NCBI RefSeq assembly: GCF_010119195.1 | Contig: NZ_WRXL01000008.1 | Location: forward strand, 79,900 to 143,899 | Length of the DNA: 64,000 nucleotides | Direction of reading: 5' to 3' | Source: Haloarcula salina | GTDB lineage: Archaea; Halobacteriota; Halobacteria; Halobacteriales; Haloarculaceae | Shown here: piece by piece, positions 25,254 to 34,631 of the stretch | Numbering within the stretch: the first letter of the stretch is position 1 | Layout: every line of letters starts with the position of its first letter | Position numbers and translations under genes: made by a program | Notes under the pieces: model-generated | The model's input: only the letters and a program-made list of their open reading frames with translations | The model's database searches: none | What the model was told of the DNA's origin: nothing

Positions 25254-26138
25254 ATGCGAGTGTTGGTCGTCGGCGCGACCGGATTCATCGGACAGCGACT
25301 CGTCCGCGCCCTGAACGACGCGGGCCACCACGTGGTGGCGTTCTCCCGGAGCGCGAGCGAGGAGTCGTTTCCCGAGGGCGTCGAGCCGTTCGACGGCGAC
25401 CTCGGCGACCCGGACTCGCTGTCCGGACTCTGTGAGGGCGTCGACGCGGCGTACTACCTCATCCATTCGCTGACCGCGGATAATTTCGCGGAACTCGACC
25501 GCGAGTACGCGCGTCGCTTCAGTGAAATCGCGTCCGATGACGGCGTCGACCGGGTGGTGTACCTGAGCGGCATCAGCGGCGACGAGGAGAACCTCTCGCC
25601 GCACCTCGCCTCGCGGCGCGAGGTGGAGTCGGTGCTGGCCGAGGGGAGTTACGACCTGACGGTGCTCAGAGCCGCGGTCATCATCGGCGCCGAGAGCGCG
25701 AGCTTTCGCATCCTCAACGACCTGACCGACCGCCTCCCGCTGATGCTCGTCCCGAAGTGGGTCCGGACGCCCTGTCAGCCCATCGGCGTCCGCGACGCTA
25801 TCTCATATCTCGTCGCGGTGCTCGAGGCCGACGAGACGCGCGGCGAGACCTACGACATCGGCGGGCCGTCGGTGTGGTCCTACGAGTCGCTGCTGAAGCT
25901 GACCGCTCGCGAGAAGGGCAAGCGGGTGTTCATCGTTCCCGTGCCGGTGATGACGCCGGCGCTGTCATCGCACTGGCTCCGCCTGACGACGGACGTGCAG
26001 TACGCCATCGCGCGGCCGCTGGCCGAGAGCATGCGCAACCCCGTGACCGTCGACCCCGAACTGGACCTCCAGACCGTCGTGCCCATCGACCAGACGCCCA
26101 TCGAGGAGGCGGTTCGCGAGGCGCTCGTCTCGGCCTGA
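25254..26138 (+). CDS. NAD(P)-binding atypical SDR (NmrA/NDUFA9-like)
   Basis: 294 aa. The N-terminal nucleotide-binding motif VVGATGFIG is typical of atypical or extended SDRs. YYLIHSL and YLSGISG segments resemble the NDUFA9/YbjT group. No classical YxxxK active site is evident, so it may bind cofactor for a structural or regulatory role rather than be a robust epimerase. Confidence 0.8.
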   Translation: MRVLVVGATGFIGQRLVRALNDAGHHVVAFSRSASEESFPEGVEPFDGDLGDPDSLSGLCEGVDAAYYLIHSLTADNFAELDREYARRFSEIASDDGVDRVVYLSGISGDEENLSPHLASRREVESVLAEGSYDLTVLRAAVIIGAESASFRILNDLTDRLPLMLVPKWVRTPCQPIGVRDAISYLVAVLEADETRGETYDIGGPSVWSYESLLKLTAREKGKRVFIVPVPVMTPALSSHWLRLTTDVQYAIARPLAESMRNPVTVDPELDLQTVVPIDQTPIEEAVREALVSA

Positions 26139-26199
26139 TCGGCCGCGGCACGCGCCGGCCTGCGTGGCTGTTTTCACCCCCCGGACCGAGTCGGCGGAT

Positions 26200-27099
26200 A
26201 TGGCCGAGACGGTCGCCGTCACCGGCGGGAACGGGCGCGTCGGCGGGCACGTGCTCGCTCATCTGAACGACGCGGGGTATCGAACGGTCAATCTCTCGCG
26301 AGGTGGGCGCGACGAGGAGCGCGCCGACGCGTACGTCACCGCAGACCTGCTCGACGCGGGCGAGGTGTACGGGGCCGTCGCGAAGTCCGACGCCGACGCG
26401 GTCGTCCATCTCGGCATGATTCCGACGCCCGACCGGACGCCGGGGTACCGGACCTACGAGAGCAACGTCATGACGACGTATCACGTGCTCGAAGCTGCCG
26501 GCGAACTGGGCGTCGACACGGTGGCGCTGGCGTCGAGCTGCAGCGCCATCGGCGGCGGCTTCGAGCCCGACCCGATCACGGTCGACTCCCTCCCCGTCGA
26601 CGAGTCCCACCGGCTCACGCCGTCGAATCCCTACGGCATGGGCAAGCAGGCGCTCGAACTCGCCGCCGACGGCTTCGCCCGCCGCGCTGCGGGCGCGCCG
26701 CGGACCATCACCTCGCTGCGGTTCCCGTGGGTCGTCGACGACGACCTGGCGCGCGAGACGTTCGTCGAGGCCGACCGCTCGCTCGCCGCCCTCCGCGACT
26801 CGCCGCACTTCCACACCCAGCGAAACACCCTGTTCTCCTACGTCCACGCCGACGACGCGGCCTCGCTCGTCCGGCGGGCCGTCGAGGCCTCCTTCGACGG
26901 CCACGAACGGGTCTGGGTGTCGGCCCCCGACACGAGCGCCGAGACGCCGAGCGCGGACCTCGCGGCCGAACTGTTTCCCGACGCCGACCGTCGCGAGTCG
27001 CTCGCCACCGGGGACCCCTACGCGGCGCTGGTCGACACGTCGAAGGCCGAGCGGCTGTTCGACTGGGAGCCGACCTGGCGCTGGCGGGACGCGGCCTGA
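26200..27099 (+). CDS. NAD-dependent epimerase/dehydratase (extended SDR)
   Basis: 299 aa with the motif VTGGNGRVGG at the N-terminus, a Ser-rich catalytic strand (ASSCSAIGG) and YGMGK as the YxxxK active site. Family members modify nucleotide sugars or sugar acids (for example uronate dehydrogenase); the exact substrate is not visible. The ATG at 26200 is the first codon that gives the Rossmann fold. Confidence 0.85.
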   Translation: MAETVAVTGGNGRVGGHVLAHLNDAGYRTVNLSRGGRDEERADAYVTADLLDAGEVYGAVAKSDADAVVHLGMIPTPDRTPGYRTYESNVMTTYHVLEAAGELGVDTVALASSCSAIGGGFEPDPITVDSLPVDESHRLTPSNPYGMGKQALELAADGFARRAAGAPRTITSLRFPWVVDDDLARETFVEADRSLAALRDSPHFHTQRNTLFSYVHADDAASLVRRAVEASFDGHERVWVSAPDTSAETPSADLAAELFPDADRRESLATGDPYAALVDTSKAERLFDWEPTWRWRDAA

Positions 27100-27239
27100 G
27101 GCGCGTCGCGGCCTCGGTCGGCAGGTCGACCTGGACGTATGTCCCTCGCGGACGGAGACCGCCACCGAGTTCCGGGACGTCTCGGCCCGTCAGAGCACGT
27201 CGACCGATTTTATGTGCGCTCGTCACCGTCTCTCCGAAC

Positions 27240-27572
27240 GTGAATCCCCTCCCGCTGTTCGCCGCCCTGTTCGTCGTCCCCGTCGCCGTCGCGCTGGTCC
27301 TCGTCGACGCCGGGAAGCGCGGCCTCTCCCGACGGACGCGCCGCCGGTGGAGCGGCGGCGTCGGCGTCGTCAGCCTCGGCGGCTTCGTCGCGTCGGCCGC
27401 GCTCGACGGCGCGCTCGTCCCGGCCTACAACGCGCTCCTGGGTCGCCCCGTCGTGGTCGTCACCCCGCTCCAGTTGCTCACCGGACTGGTCCTCGTCGGT
27501 CTCGCGGTCAGCGCGCTCGCGGTCCTGACATACGGCGTCGCCAGTCGGTACGGTCCGCTCGCGGCGACCTAA
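27240..27572 (+). CDS. Small three-helix membrane protein
   Basis: 110 aa, with membrane segments at about residues 3-22, 42-62 and 75-98. No family recognised. The GTG start is chosen because a TATA-like TTTTATG about 30 nt upstream predicts a leaderless transcript beginning at this codon. Confidence 0.6.
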   Translation: MNPLPLFAALFVVPVAVALVLVDAGKRGLSRRTRRRWSGGVGVVSLGGFVASAALDGALVPAYNALLGRPVVVVTPLQLLTGLVLVGLAVSALAVLTYGVASRYGPLAAT

Positions 27573-27623
27573 GCGCTCGCTCGCACCCGTAGTTTCAAAC
27601 GCGTCACGGCCGCACCGTGGAGC

Positions 27624-28952
27624 ATGAGCGACACCGACTGGATCGGCGAGACGTTCACCAGCGACGCCGGCTGGGACCACCTGGAGACGCTGGTCGACAT
27701 CGAGAACCGGATGGCGGGCAGCGAGGGCGAGCGGGCCGCCGCGGCGGAGACGCGCGACGCCCTCGCCGAACACGCCCGGAACGCCCGTCTCTCCGAGTTC
27801 GAGATACAGGGCTGGGAGCGCGGCCAGAGCGCAATTCGGGCCGACGGCGAACCGGTCGCCGCGCGGGCCCACGAGTGCATTGCCCTGCCGCGCTCGCCTG
27901 CCGACGAGGTGACCGGCGACCTGGTCGACGTGGGCCACGGCCTCCCCGAGGAGTTCGCGGACGCCGACTGCGAGGGAGGCGTCGTGATGGTGCGCTCGGA
28001 CGTGCCCGACTGGTACGACCGGTACATCCACCGCCGCGAGAAGTACTACCGCGCCGTCGAGGCGGGCGCGGCGGCGTTCGTCTACCGGAACCACGTTGAG
28101 GGCGTCCTCCCGGCGACGGGCAGCGTCGGGACCGCCGACGCACCGATCGGCGAGATCCCCGCCGTCGGCGTCGCCAGCGAGACTGGGGCCAGACTGGCGA
28201 GGCGCTACGACGGCGACGCGGTGACCGTCGCGGTGGACTGCGAGACGCCCGAGGCGACGAGTCGGAACGTCCACGCCGACCTCGGGCCGGACACCGACGA
28301 GCGCCTGCTGGTGACCAGCCACGTCGACGCCCACGACATCGCCGAGGGTGCGATGGACAACGGCGCGGGGACGGCGATGGTCGTCGAACTCGCCCGGGCG
28401 CTCGCCGGTCGCGAGCACGAACTCGACACCCGCGTGGAGTTCGTCGCGTTCGGTGCGGAGGAGGTCGGACTGGTCGGCTCGAACCGCCTCGCCCGCGACG
28501 CGGCCCTCGACGACGTGACCGCCGTCCTCAACCTGGACGGCGTGGTCCAGGGCCGAACGCTCGAGTGTTACACTCACGGCTTCGATGCCCTGGCCGACGC
28601 CGCCGAGCGGGTGGCCGGCCGCTTCGACCATCCGATCTCGCTCACACCGGAACAGGGGCCACACAGCGACCACTGGCCGTTCGTCCGTCGGGGCGTCCCC
28701 GGCTACCACGTGACCAGCGAGACGGGCGAGTCCGGCCGCGGGTGGGGCCACACCCACGCCGACACGCTCGACAAACTGGAGCCCCGGAACTTCCGCGAGC
28801 AGGCCGTCCTGCTGACGGAACTGGCGGTGACGCTCGCCGACGGGACGGTCGACCCCGAGCCGGTCGACCCGTCGGTCATCGCCGACGCGCTGGAATCCCA
28901 GGACCTCGCCGAGGGGATGCGGGTCACCGGTGACTGGCCCTTCGAGGAGTGA
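27624..28952 (+). CDS. M28-family zinc aminopeptidase with PA-like insert
   Basis: 442-aa cytoplasmic metallopeptidase. Zinc-ligand motifs are all visible: His in TSHVDAHD, Asp in GAMDNGAG, the Glu pair in GAEEVGL, Asp in LNLDG and His in GHTHADT. A protease-associated-like domain occupies about residues 80-200. No signal peptide is seen, unlike many secreted M28 enzymes. Confidence 0.92.
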   Translation: MSDTDWIGETFTSDAGWDHLETLVDIENRMAGSEGERAAAAETRDALAEHARNARLSEFEIQGWERGQSAIRADGEPVAARAHECIALPRSPADEVTGDLVDVGHGLPEEFADADCEGGVVMVRSDVPDWYDRYIHRREKYYRAVEAGAAAFVYRNHVEGVLPATGSVGTADAPIGEIPAVGVASETGARLARRYDGDAVTVAVDCETPEATSRNVHADLGPDTDERLLVTSHVDAHDIAEGAMDNGAGTAMVVELARALAGREHELDTRVEFVAFGAEEVGLVGSNRLARDAALDDVTAVLNLDGVVQGRTLECYTHGFDALADAAERVAGRFDHPISLTPEQGPHSDHWPFVRRGVPGYHVTSETGESGRGWGHTHADTLDKLEPRNFREQAVLLTELAVTLADGTVDPEPVDPSVIADALESQDLAEGMRVTGDWPFEE

Positions 28953-29430
28953 GCGTTCCGCGTAGCGGTCGCGTCACGTGGACTGCGAGCGTCGCGACTC
29001 GCTGACGGGCGGTAGTACTAGAATTTTTACATATGCCGGGTCGCTGTCATTCTGGGCCTGCACGCGCTCTCCCGTCTACAAAGGATTTACTCGGTACAGA
29101 AGTAACATATTTCGTAGGTTATTTATCGTTGCATTGCATGTCAACCAATGGCAGGTAGGCTGGACTACCTACCGTAGCCCGCAACGGACGCCGTCGCCGG
29201 GGTCCGCTGCTGAGCTCCCATGCTATACCGGTCTCGCGGAGTCCGAGGCCGGGCCGACGTGAGCGAAGCCACGCCTGCCGTCGTCAGTCAACACCAACAC
29301 CAATACGCGACACGAACCGGCCGTCATCGTGCCACGACGGCTATCGTGTCCTTCTAGCGCGGTTCGCCGGCGAGTCGTTGCCGTCGCGTCCGCTGACCGG
29401 AAGCCTCGAGCGACGACGCCGTTGCGCCGC
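28953..29430. other. Intergenic gap with AT-rich promoter-like patches
   Basis: 478 bp without a supported gene. There are TATA-like patches (for example ATTTTTACAT near 29023 and GTTATTTATC near 29118) and one hairpin GGTAGG-N8-CCTACC at 29154-29173. A small RNA is possible but not demonstrable. Confidence 0.4.
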
Positions 29431-30168
29431 TCACTCCTCGTAGGCCTGCTCAACGTCTGCCGTCGCCTGTGGGATGACGCGCTCCTCGGCCTTTCCCATC
29501 GAGCGTAGCGCCTCGTCGGTGAACTCCACGGTCAGCGACGGCAGGGCCCGGGCGAGTCCGCCGAGCACCTCGCCGGGATCGATGGTGAGTTCGAAGGCGA
29601 AGGCGTCACGTTCCTCACGGAGCGGCACGGTGAACTCGAGGTGCTCCCGCAGCACCTCGGTCGCTGTCTCCCGGTCGTAGGCCTCTGCGACGGCCGCCCA
29701 GAAGTCGTCGGTGTCGGCGGCCACGAGCGGCGCGAGGTCGTCGCCGAACGAGCGCTGTCGCGCCAGCAGCCGCCCGCGGATCTGTTCGCGGCGGTCGCCG
29801 CGGACGCCGTCTCTGAGCGCGTTCCAGTACAGGTCGCGGGCCAACACCTCGTCGGCGTACGCGTCGAACGCCGCGTCGGAGTCCTGAGCGTAGTCCAGAA
29901 CGGGCTCCAGCTGGTCCAGGATCTGCTGCTGGTACGCCCGCAATTTCGGCCGGACGACGTGGCGCTCGACCGGCCGGCTGTTCTTCAGGAGCTTGCTCGC
30001 CACCCGGCTCCCGCCGCCTCCCGAGCCGCGCAGGACGGCCCCCACGTCGAAGGCCGCGTACGTCTCGTCGACGAACTGCGAGAGGTAGCGTTCGAACTGC
30101 CGTTCTACGGCACGTCGTGTCACACTCGTCCGTGAGGGCCGGACCCCCCTATCGCTTACGGCGATCAC
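29431..30168 (-). CDS. Haloarchaeal hypothetical protein, helical
   Basis: About 245-aa charged, largely helical protein without signal peptide, membrane segment or enzyme motif I recognise. Start uncertain: a GTG at 30168 is the longest option, but a TATA-like TCTTAACT at about 30177-30184 (minus strand) predicts transcription near 30155, so the internal GTG at 30123 (MTRRAVERQFERYL) is plausible. Divergent from queD across about 35 bp. Confidence 0.65.
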   Translation of the reverse strand: MIAVSDRGVRPSRTSVTRRAVERQFERYLSQFVDETYAAFDVGAVLRGSGGGGSRVASKLLKNSRPVERHVVRPKLRAYQQQILDQLEPVLDYAQDSDAAFDAYADEVLARDLYWNALRDGVRGDRREQIRGRLLARQRSFGDDLAPLVAADTDDFWAAVAEAYDRETATEVLREHLEFTVPLREERDAFAFELTIDPGEVLGGLARALPSLTVEFTDEALRSMGKAEERVIPQATADVEQAYEE

Positions 30169-30203
30169 GGTGGAGTTAAGACAGACCGAGATAATCTCGA
30201 AGT

Positions 30204-30653
30204 ATGTCCCAGCGAATATCTTCTTCCGAGGAGTCGGTCGCGGACGCCGGCGAGCGCGAACTCGTCGTCGGCGGCGACCGCCCGCTCAGGCTCTCTACGG
30301 GCCACCGCCTGCGCCACCACGACGGGAAGTGCTCGCGCCCGCACGGGCACAACTACGAGGTCACCGTCCGCATCACCGGCGAACTCACCGCCGAGGGGTG
30401 GGTCGTCGACAAGGGCGAGGTCACGGCCGTGGTCGACGAGTGGGACCACCGTTTCCTGCTCGAAGCCGGCGACCCGCTGGTCGACGCGTTCGAGGAAAGC
30501 GGCGACGGCGACGCGGTGGTCGTCCTGGAGCGCCCGCCGACGGCCGAGGTGATGGCCGAGACGCTGGAGCAGCGTCTCGCCGACCGACTCCCCGAGACGG
30601 TGTCGTCCGTGGCCGTCTCCGTCCGGGAGACCGGCGAACTCTGTGTCCGCTGA
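30204..30653 (+). CDS. queD: 6-carboxytetrahydropterin synthase QueD
   Basis: 149 aa; makes 6-carboxytetrahydropterin from dihydroneopterin triphosphate or a related pterin on the preQ0 route to archaeosine in tRNA. Zinc-binding histidines lie in TGHRLRHH and RPHGHNY, and the catalytic Cys is in GKCSRPHGH. The stop overlaps the queE start (TGATG). First gene of the queD-queE-queC cluster. Confidence 0.92.
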   Translation: MSQRISSSEESVADAGERELVVGGDRPLRLSTGHRLRHHDGKCSRPHGHNYEVTVRITGELTAEGWVVDKGEVTAVVDEWDHRFLLEAGDPLVDAFEESGDGDAVVVLERPPTAEVMAETLEQRLADRLPETVSSVAVSVRETGELCVR

Positions 30654-31462
30654 TGCCCGTCGCTAGCGACGATGCGGTCGGTGTGACCGACGCCGACGCC
30701 GACCGCGCCGAAACCGACTGCGGCACCGATGGCGAGAGCGGCGGCGACCTGCCGATCAACGAGCTGTTTCACTCGCTCCAGGGCGAGGGCCGACTGGCCG
30801 GCGTCCCGAGCGTGTTCGTCCGCACGAGCGGCTGTAACCTCCGTTGCTGGTTCTGTGACTCCTACCACACCTCGTGGGAGCCGACCCACGACTCCCTCTC
30901 CGTACTGGACGTGCTCGCGGCGGTCGAAGACTACGACGCAGACCACGTCGTCCTCACCGGCGGCGAGCCGCTGATCCACGACGCCAGCGAGACGCTGCTG
31001 GCCGAACTCGCCGACCGGGGCTACCACACCACCGTCGAGACCAACGGCACCATCGTCCCGGACGCGCCCATCGACCTCGCGAGCGTCAGCCCGAAACTGG
31101 CCTCCAGCACGCCGACCGCGGAGCGCGACCCCGCCGGCGACGGCGAATGGGCCGAGCGCCACGAGGACCGCCGACTCGACGTGTCGGCGCTCGCCGACCT
31201 CGTCGAGACCTACGAGACGCAACTGAAGTTCGTCGTCACTGGGTCCGAGGACACGGCCGAAATCGAGCGCGTCGTCGAGCGCGTCCGCGACGCCGCTTCG
31301 GCCCGCGTGCGCGACGACGACGTCCTGCTGATGCCCGAGGGCCAGACGCGAGCGGAACTGAACGAGACCCGCGAGGTCGTCGCGGACCTCGCGCTGGAGT
31401 ACGGCTACCGCTACACGCCGCGGCTCCACGTCGACCTCTGGAACGACGCCCCGGGAACGTAA
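30653..31462 (+). CDS. queE: 7-carboxy-7-deazaguanine synthase QueE (radical SAM)
   Basis: 269 aa; converts carboxytetrahydropterin to 7-carboxy-7-deazaguanine. An acidic 30-residue N-terminus precedes the substrate segment LFHSLQGEG and the iron-sulfur motif CNLRCWFC, a CxxxCxxC radical SAM signature. TGGEPL follows. The start overlaps the queD stop, implying coupled translation. Confidence 0.94.
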   Translation: MPVASDDAVGVTDADADRAETDCGTDGESGGDLPINELFHSLQGEGRLAGVPSVFVRTSGCNLRCWFCDSYHTSWEPTHDSLSVLDVLAAVEDYDADHVVLTGGEPLIHDASETLLAELADRGYHTTVETNGTIVPDAPIDLASVSPKLASSTPTAERDPAGDGEWAERHEDRRLDVSALADLVETYETQLKFVVTGSEDTAEIERVVERVRDAASARVRDDDVLLMPEGQTRAELNETREVVADLALEYGYRYTPRLHVDLWNDAPGT

Positions 31463-31483
31463 CTGCATGATCTCACTCCGACC

Positions 31484-32182
31484 ATGACCGACGACACCCG
31501 CGCTGTCGTGCTCGCCTCCGGCGGCATGGACAGCGCCACGGCGGCCTACGAGGCACAGACCCGCGGGTACGACGACCTGTACCTGCTGCACACGAGCTAC
31601 GGCCAGAACACCGAGGATCGGGAGTACGAGTGCGCCAGCGCGCTGGCCGACCACGTCGACGCGGCGGACTTCCTCCACGTCGAGACCGGCCACCTCCGAC
31701 AGATCGGCGACTCGTCGCTGACCGACGACGAGATGGCGGTCGCGGACGCGGACACCGACAGCGACGAGATCCCTACGTCGTACGTCCCGTTCCGCAACGC
31801 GAACCTCCTGTCGATGGCCGTCTCCTACGCCGAGGCGAACGACTGCGGGGCGGTCTTCATCGGCGCGCACAGCGAGGACTTCTCGGGCTACCCCGACTGC
31901 CGACCCGCCTTCTTCGAGGCCTTCCAGCGGGTGATCGACGCGGGGACGAAACCGGGGACGGAGATCGACCTCGTCGCCCCCTTCGTCGAGTGGTCCAAGA
32001 CCGACATCGCGGAGCGCGGCGTCGAACTCGGCGTCCCCTACGCGGACACCTGGAGCTGTTACCGCGACGACGAACCGGCCTGCGGGACCTGCGACGCCTG
32101 CGCGTTCCGACTCGAAGCGTTCCAGCGCATCGGCGAGCGCGACCCCATCGACTACGCCGAGCGGCCGAGTTACGCCGACTGA
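31484..32182 (+). CDS. queC: 7-cyano-7-deazaguanine synthase QueC
   Basis: 232 aa; ATP-dependent conversion of carboxydeazaguanine to preQ0, the base inserted by archaeal TGT. The PP-loop SGGMDS is near residue 12. The C-terminal zinc cysteines are in SCYRDDEPACGTCDAC. Completes a three-gene preQ0 set with queD and queE. Confidence 0.95.
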   Translation: MTDDTRAVVLASGGMDSATAAYEAQTRGYDDLYLLHTSYGQNTEDREYECASALADHVDAADFLHVETGHLRQIGDSSLTDDEMAVADADTDSDEIPTSYVPFRNANLLSMAVSYAEANDCGAVFIGAHSEDFSGYPDCRPAFFEAFQRVIDAGTKPGTEIDLVAPFVEWSKTDIAERGVELGVPYADTWSCYRDDEPACGTCDACAFRLEAFQRIGERDPIDYAERPSYAD

Positions 32183-32186
32183 GGTC

Positions 32187-32570
32187 TCAGCCGTCCGTTT
32201 CGTCTCGAATCAGGCCTTCGAGCAGGAATTCGGCCGAGGTTCGCGTCGTCGCCAGCGGCACGTCGTGGACGTCACAGATGCGCAACAGCGCGGAGATGTC
32301 CGGCTCGTGTGGCTGGGCCGTCAGCGGGTCCCGCAAGAAGACGATGCCGTCGATGCGGTCTTCGGCGACCTCCGCACCGATCTGGGCGTCGCCGCCGAGC
32401 GGGCCGCTCTCCTTGCGTTCGACCGTCAGGTCGGTCTCCTCCATGATTCGCTTGCTCGTCGTGCCCGTCCCGACGAGGTCGAACCCCGAGAGCGCGTCCT
32501 CGTAGCTCTGTGCGAGGTCGATTATCTCCGGTTTCTCGTCGTCGTGGGCGATGAGCGCGACGCGAGTCAT
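32187..32570 (-). CDS. mgsA: Methylglyoxal synthase
   Basis: 127 aa; converts dihydroxyacetone phosphate to methylglyoxal. The phosphate-binding GTGTTS, the catalytic Asp in SGPLGGDAQIGA and the His in PHEPDISALLR are all present. Family-typical length. Convergent with queC, with 4 nt between the two stops. Confidence 0.93.
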   Translation of the reverse strand: MTRVALIAHDDEKPEIIDLAQSYEDALSGFDLVGTGTTSKRIMEETDLTVERKESGPLGGDAQIGAEVAEDRIDGIVFLRDPLTAQPHEPDISALLRICDVHDVPLATTRTSAEFLLEGLIRDETDG

Positions 32571-32673
32571 ACCAGTGGCTCACGGGCGACCGACTTATGT
32601 CATTGGGTGGACGCAGACGGGTGTGCCGATCCAGAAACGGCAAGCGAGAACGCGAGGACAGTTTCGACTTCCG

Positions 32674-32949
32674 TCAGCTGTCTACTTCGACGGCCCCGTT
32701 CCGGCCGATCGTCACGTCGTGGCCTTCGACGGCGAACGTAAGCGATTCCTCGTCGCCGTCGACCACCACGGCGCGGAGCGTGTCGGTGTCGATGTAGGAA
32801 TCGAGTTTGTCGATGTCGTCGACGTGTAGGTCCGTCGCCTCCACGACGGCGTCGGTGATGACTTCGGTGGCGGGTCTGGGACTTACCCAGCCGTCGCCGT
32901 CGGTGCCGCCGTCCCGGAGCACGTAGACTGTACCATCCTCGTAGCTCAT
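32674..32949 (-). CDS. HalOD1-type output domain protein
   Basis: 91-aa protein resembling the haloarchaeal HalOD1 output domain, which occurs alone or fused to receiver domains in signalling proteins. Motif-poor; the pattern of acidic strands ending in VTIGRNGAVEV supports the call. Role unknown. Confidence 0.65.
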   Translation of the reverse strand: MSYEDGTVYVLRDGGTDGDGWVSPRPATEVITDAVVEATDLHVDDIDKLDSYIDTDTLRAVVVDGDEESLTFAVEGHDVTIGRNGAVEVDS

Positions 32950-33037
32950 GGACGTACGTACGGTCGCTTCCGTTATAACAGCGCACGAGCGATTTCAGCG
33001 CGTGAAACAACCCCGTCCGGTGAGCGGGACGATTCGC

Positions 33038-33697
33038 CTACTCCGGCGGCGAGCCGACCAGCGGCCGCTCGGGGGCCGCGAGCGTGTTCTGGACGAGCGT
33101 TCGCGTCCCGCGGCGTAGCCGCTCGGAGGCGGCCTGGCTGGAGATACCGAGCTCGGCGGCGAGGTCGGAGAGCGACGACTCCCGCGGAACGGTGAAGTAC
33201 CCGCGGTTGAGCGCGAGCAACAGCACTTCCTTCTGGGGGTCGGTCACACCGAACTGCGGGGACGCTTCGGTGTCGTCGGTGATCGTCTGGATGTCGATGT
33301 TGATGTCGCTGGTGACGAGGGCGTCGCGGAACGCGAGGACCGAGCTCTTCTCGGGGAACCGGGCCCGGAAGATCCAGTCGTCTCCGGTCTGCGCCGCGCC
33401 GAGGAGGAATCCGTCGGCGTTCAGCAGCGACTGTGAGACGCTGTCGATGGTCGCGTTCGCCGTGTGGACGGTGTACCAGTGCCCGTCGCCTTCGGCGGCC
33501 ACGTGGGCGTAATCGGTGATACTCTCGTCCTGTGCCAGCCCCGCCTCGACGGCCGGTCGGTCTACGGGACCGATCCAGGCGACGGCGCGACAGCCGTCGC
33601 CCTCGCAGTGGAGGCGTTGTATCCGTATCGCCGAGTTACCGAGCGTTTCCGCGGTACGCTGCAGGAGGGGAACGTCGATGTGAAATTCTACTATCAT
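33038..33697 (-). CDS. Bat-type helix-turn-helix transcription regulator
   Basis: 219 aa. An N-terminal sensor-like domain (bacterio-opsin-activator GAF/HTH-associated) is followed by a C-terminal HTH_10 domain (about residues 150-210): LTDPQKEVLLLALNRGYF type opening and the recognition region LSDLAAELGISSQAASERLRRG. A TATA-like GGTTTATC on the minus strand at about 33722-33729 predicts a leaderless start at this ATG. Target genes unknown. Confidence 0.88.
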   Translation of the reverse strand: MIVEFHIDVPLLQRTAETLGNSAIRIQRLHCEGDGCRAVAWIGPVDRPAVEAGLAQDESITDYAHVAAEGDGHWYTVHTANATIDSVSQSLLNADGFLLGAAQTGDDWIFRARFPEKSSVLAFRDALVTSDINIDIQTITDDTEASPQFGVTDPQKEVLLLALNRGYFTVPRESSLSDLAAELGISSQAASERLRRGTRTLVQNTLAAPERPLVGSPPE

Positions 33698-33878
33698 ATA
33701 TCAGTGTGAAAACAGCGATGGTGATAAACCCCGGTCAGACGATTGTCGTACTCGAGAGCGATACCGCTGTAACTCCCGGTCACTGACGGCTGTCGGGGAC
33801 TCGCGCCGGAAGTCGGTATCGTTCAACACCAATGAGTACGTCTCGGGAGATACACTTAAATTCACGGCATGGTCTACC

Positions 33879-34046
33879 ATGCTCAGCGACGCGCCACGTC
33901 AGCGGCCGCTCGCGTGCTCAGGCTGCTCGTTCAGCGTCGAGAATCACGAGAACGGTCGAAAATACGCACGAAGGAACCATTTTCAGATCGTCTGTCGGGG
34001 CGACGCCGTGGCGTCGTTCCGTCGGTATTACAAGTTCTCTCCCTGA
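33879..34046 (+). CDS. Small cysteine-containing protein, leaderless
   Basis: 55 aa (MLSDAPRQRPLACSGCSFSV...) with a CxxC pair and a third Cys, Arg-rich toward the C-terminus. Supported by a TATA-like ACTTAAAT at about 33853-33861, 25 nt before the ATG. Its 3' end overlaps the convergent dUTPase-family gene by 19 nt. It may be a small zinc-binding protein; no family recognised. Confidence 0.5.
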   Translation: MLSDAPRQRPLACSGCSFSVENHENGRKYARRNHFQIVCRGDAVASFRRYYKFSP

Positions 34047-34489
34047 TACGATCCCTCGTAGGTTCCCTCGTGGGCGGCTTCGGCGAGGACGAGCTGAGCG
34101 ATGCGGGCGCCCGCTTCGAGCTCGATCGGGTGGTGGACCTCCAGGAGGCCCTCGCCGCGGCCCTCGTAGCCGGCGTCCCAGACGGCCGTGTCCAGCATAC
34201 ACGAGTTTCGAAGCAGCGACGAACGGGGCAGGAGGAAGCCGACGTGGCCCTCCGGGATGGCGACGCGGTCGGCGTACTCCACGATGTAGCCCCCCCGGTC
34301 GAGGCGGTAGACGCCGTCGTCGTCGTCGCACTCGCGGCGCTCGCCGACCGTCTTGCCGCCGCGTTCGATTCGCCCCGGCTCGACCTGTTCGTAGACCGCG
34401 CCGAGCGTGAGGTCGACGCCGTTCGGTTGCACCTGCGAGTCCCTGAGGTCGCCGAGCGCGTCGGCGACGAACCGGCCGCTCTTGAACAT
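34028..34489 (-). CDS. dUTPase / dCTP deaminase family protein
   Basis: 153 aa; belongs to the trimeric family that removes dUTP or deaminates dCTP to keep uracil out of DNA. QPNGVDLTLG near the N-terminus and PRSSLLRNSCML...WDAGYEGRGEGLLEV in the core are diagnostic. Haloarchaeal members of this short form are usually named dUTPase. The start at 34489 (MFKSGRF) matches the family; another ATG 27 nt upstream is possible. Confidence 0.85.
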   Translation of the reverse strand: MFKSGRFVADALGDLRDSQVQPNGVDLTLGAVYEQVEPGRIERGGKTVGERRECDDDDGVYRLDRGGYIVEYADRVAIPEGHVGFLLPRSSLLRNSCMLDTAVWDAGYEGRGEGLLEVHHPIELEAGARIAQLVLAEAAHEGTYEGSYQGENL

Positions 34490-34631
34490 GCGCCGAAATG
34501 TGACGTTCTGGCGCATAGACCTGCCGGTCTGATTCACTCGTGGCCGAGTGACAGACGGGAGGGGGTTTTCCACGCAAAATGGGGAGGAATACGCGGGATT
34601 TATACGGGCGCGGTATCGATTGACAGACGTT

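Noticed and set aside
28978..29262. 94-codon frame in the gap after the M28 peptidase
   Set aside because: Mixed composition unlike haloarchaeal proteins, no acidic bias, and no start signal at the right distance.
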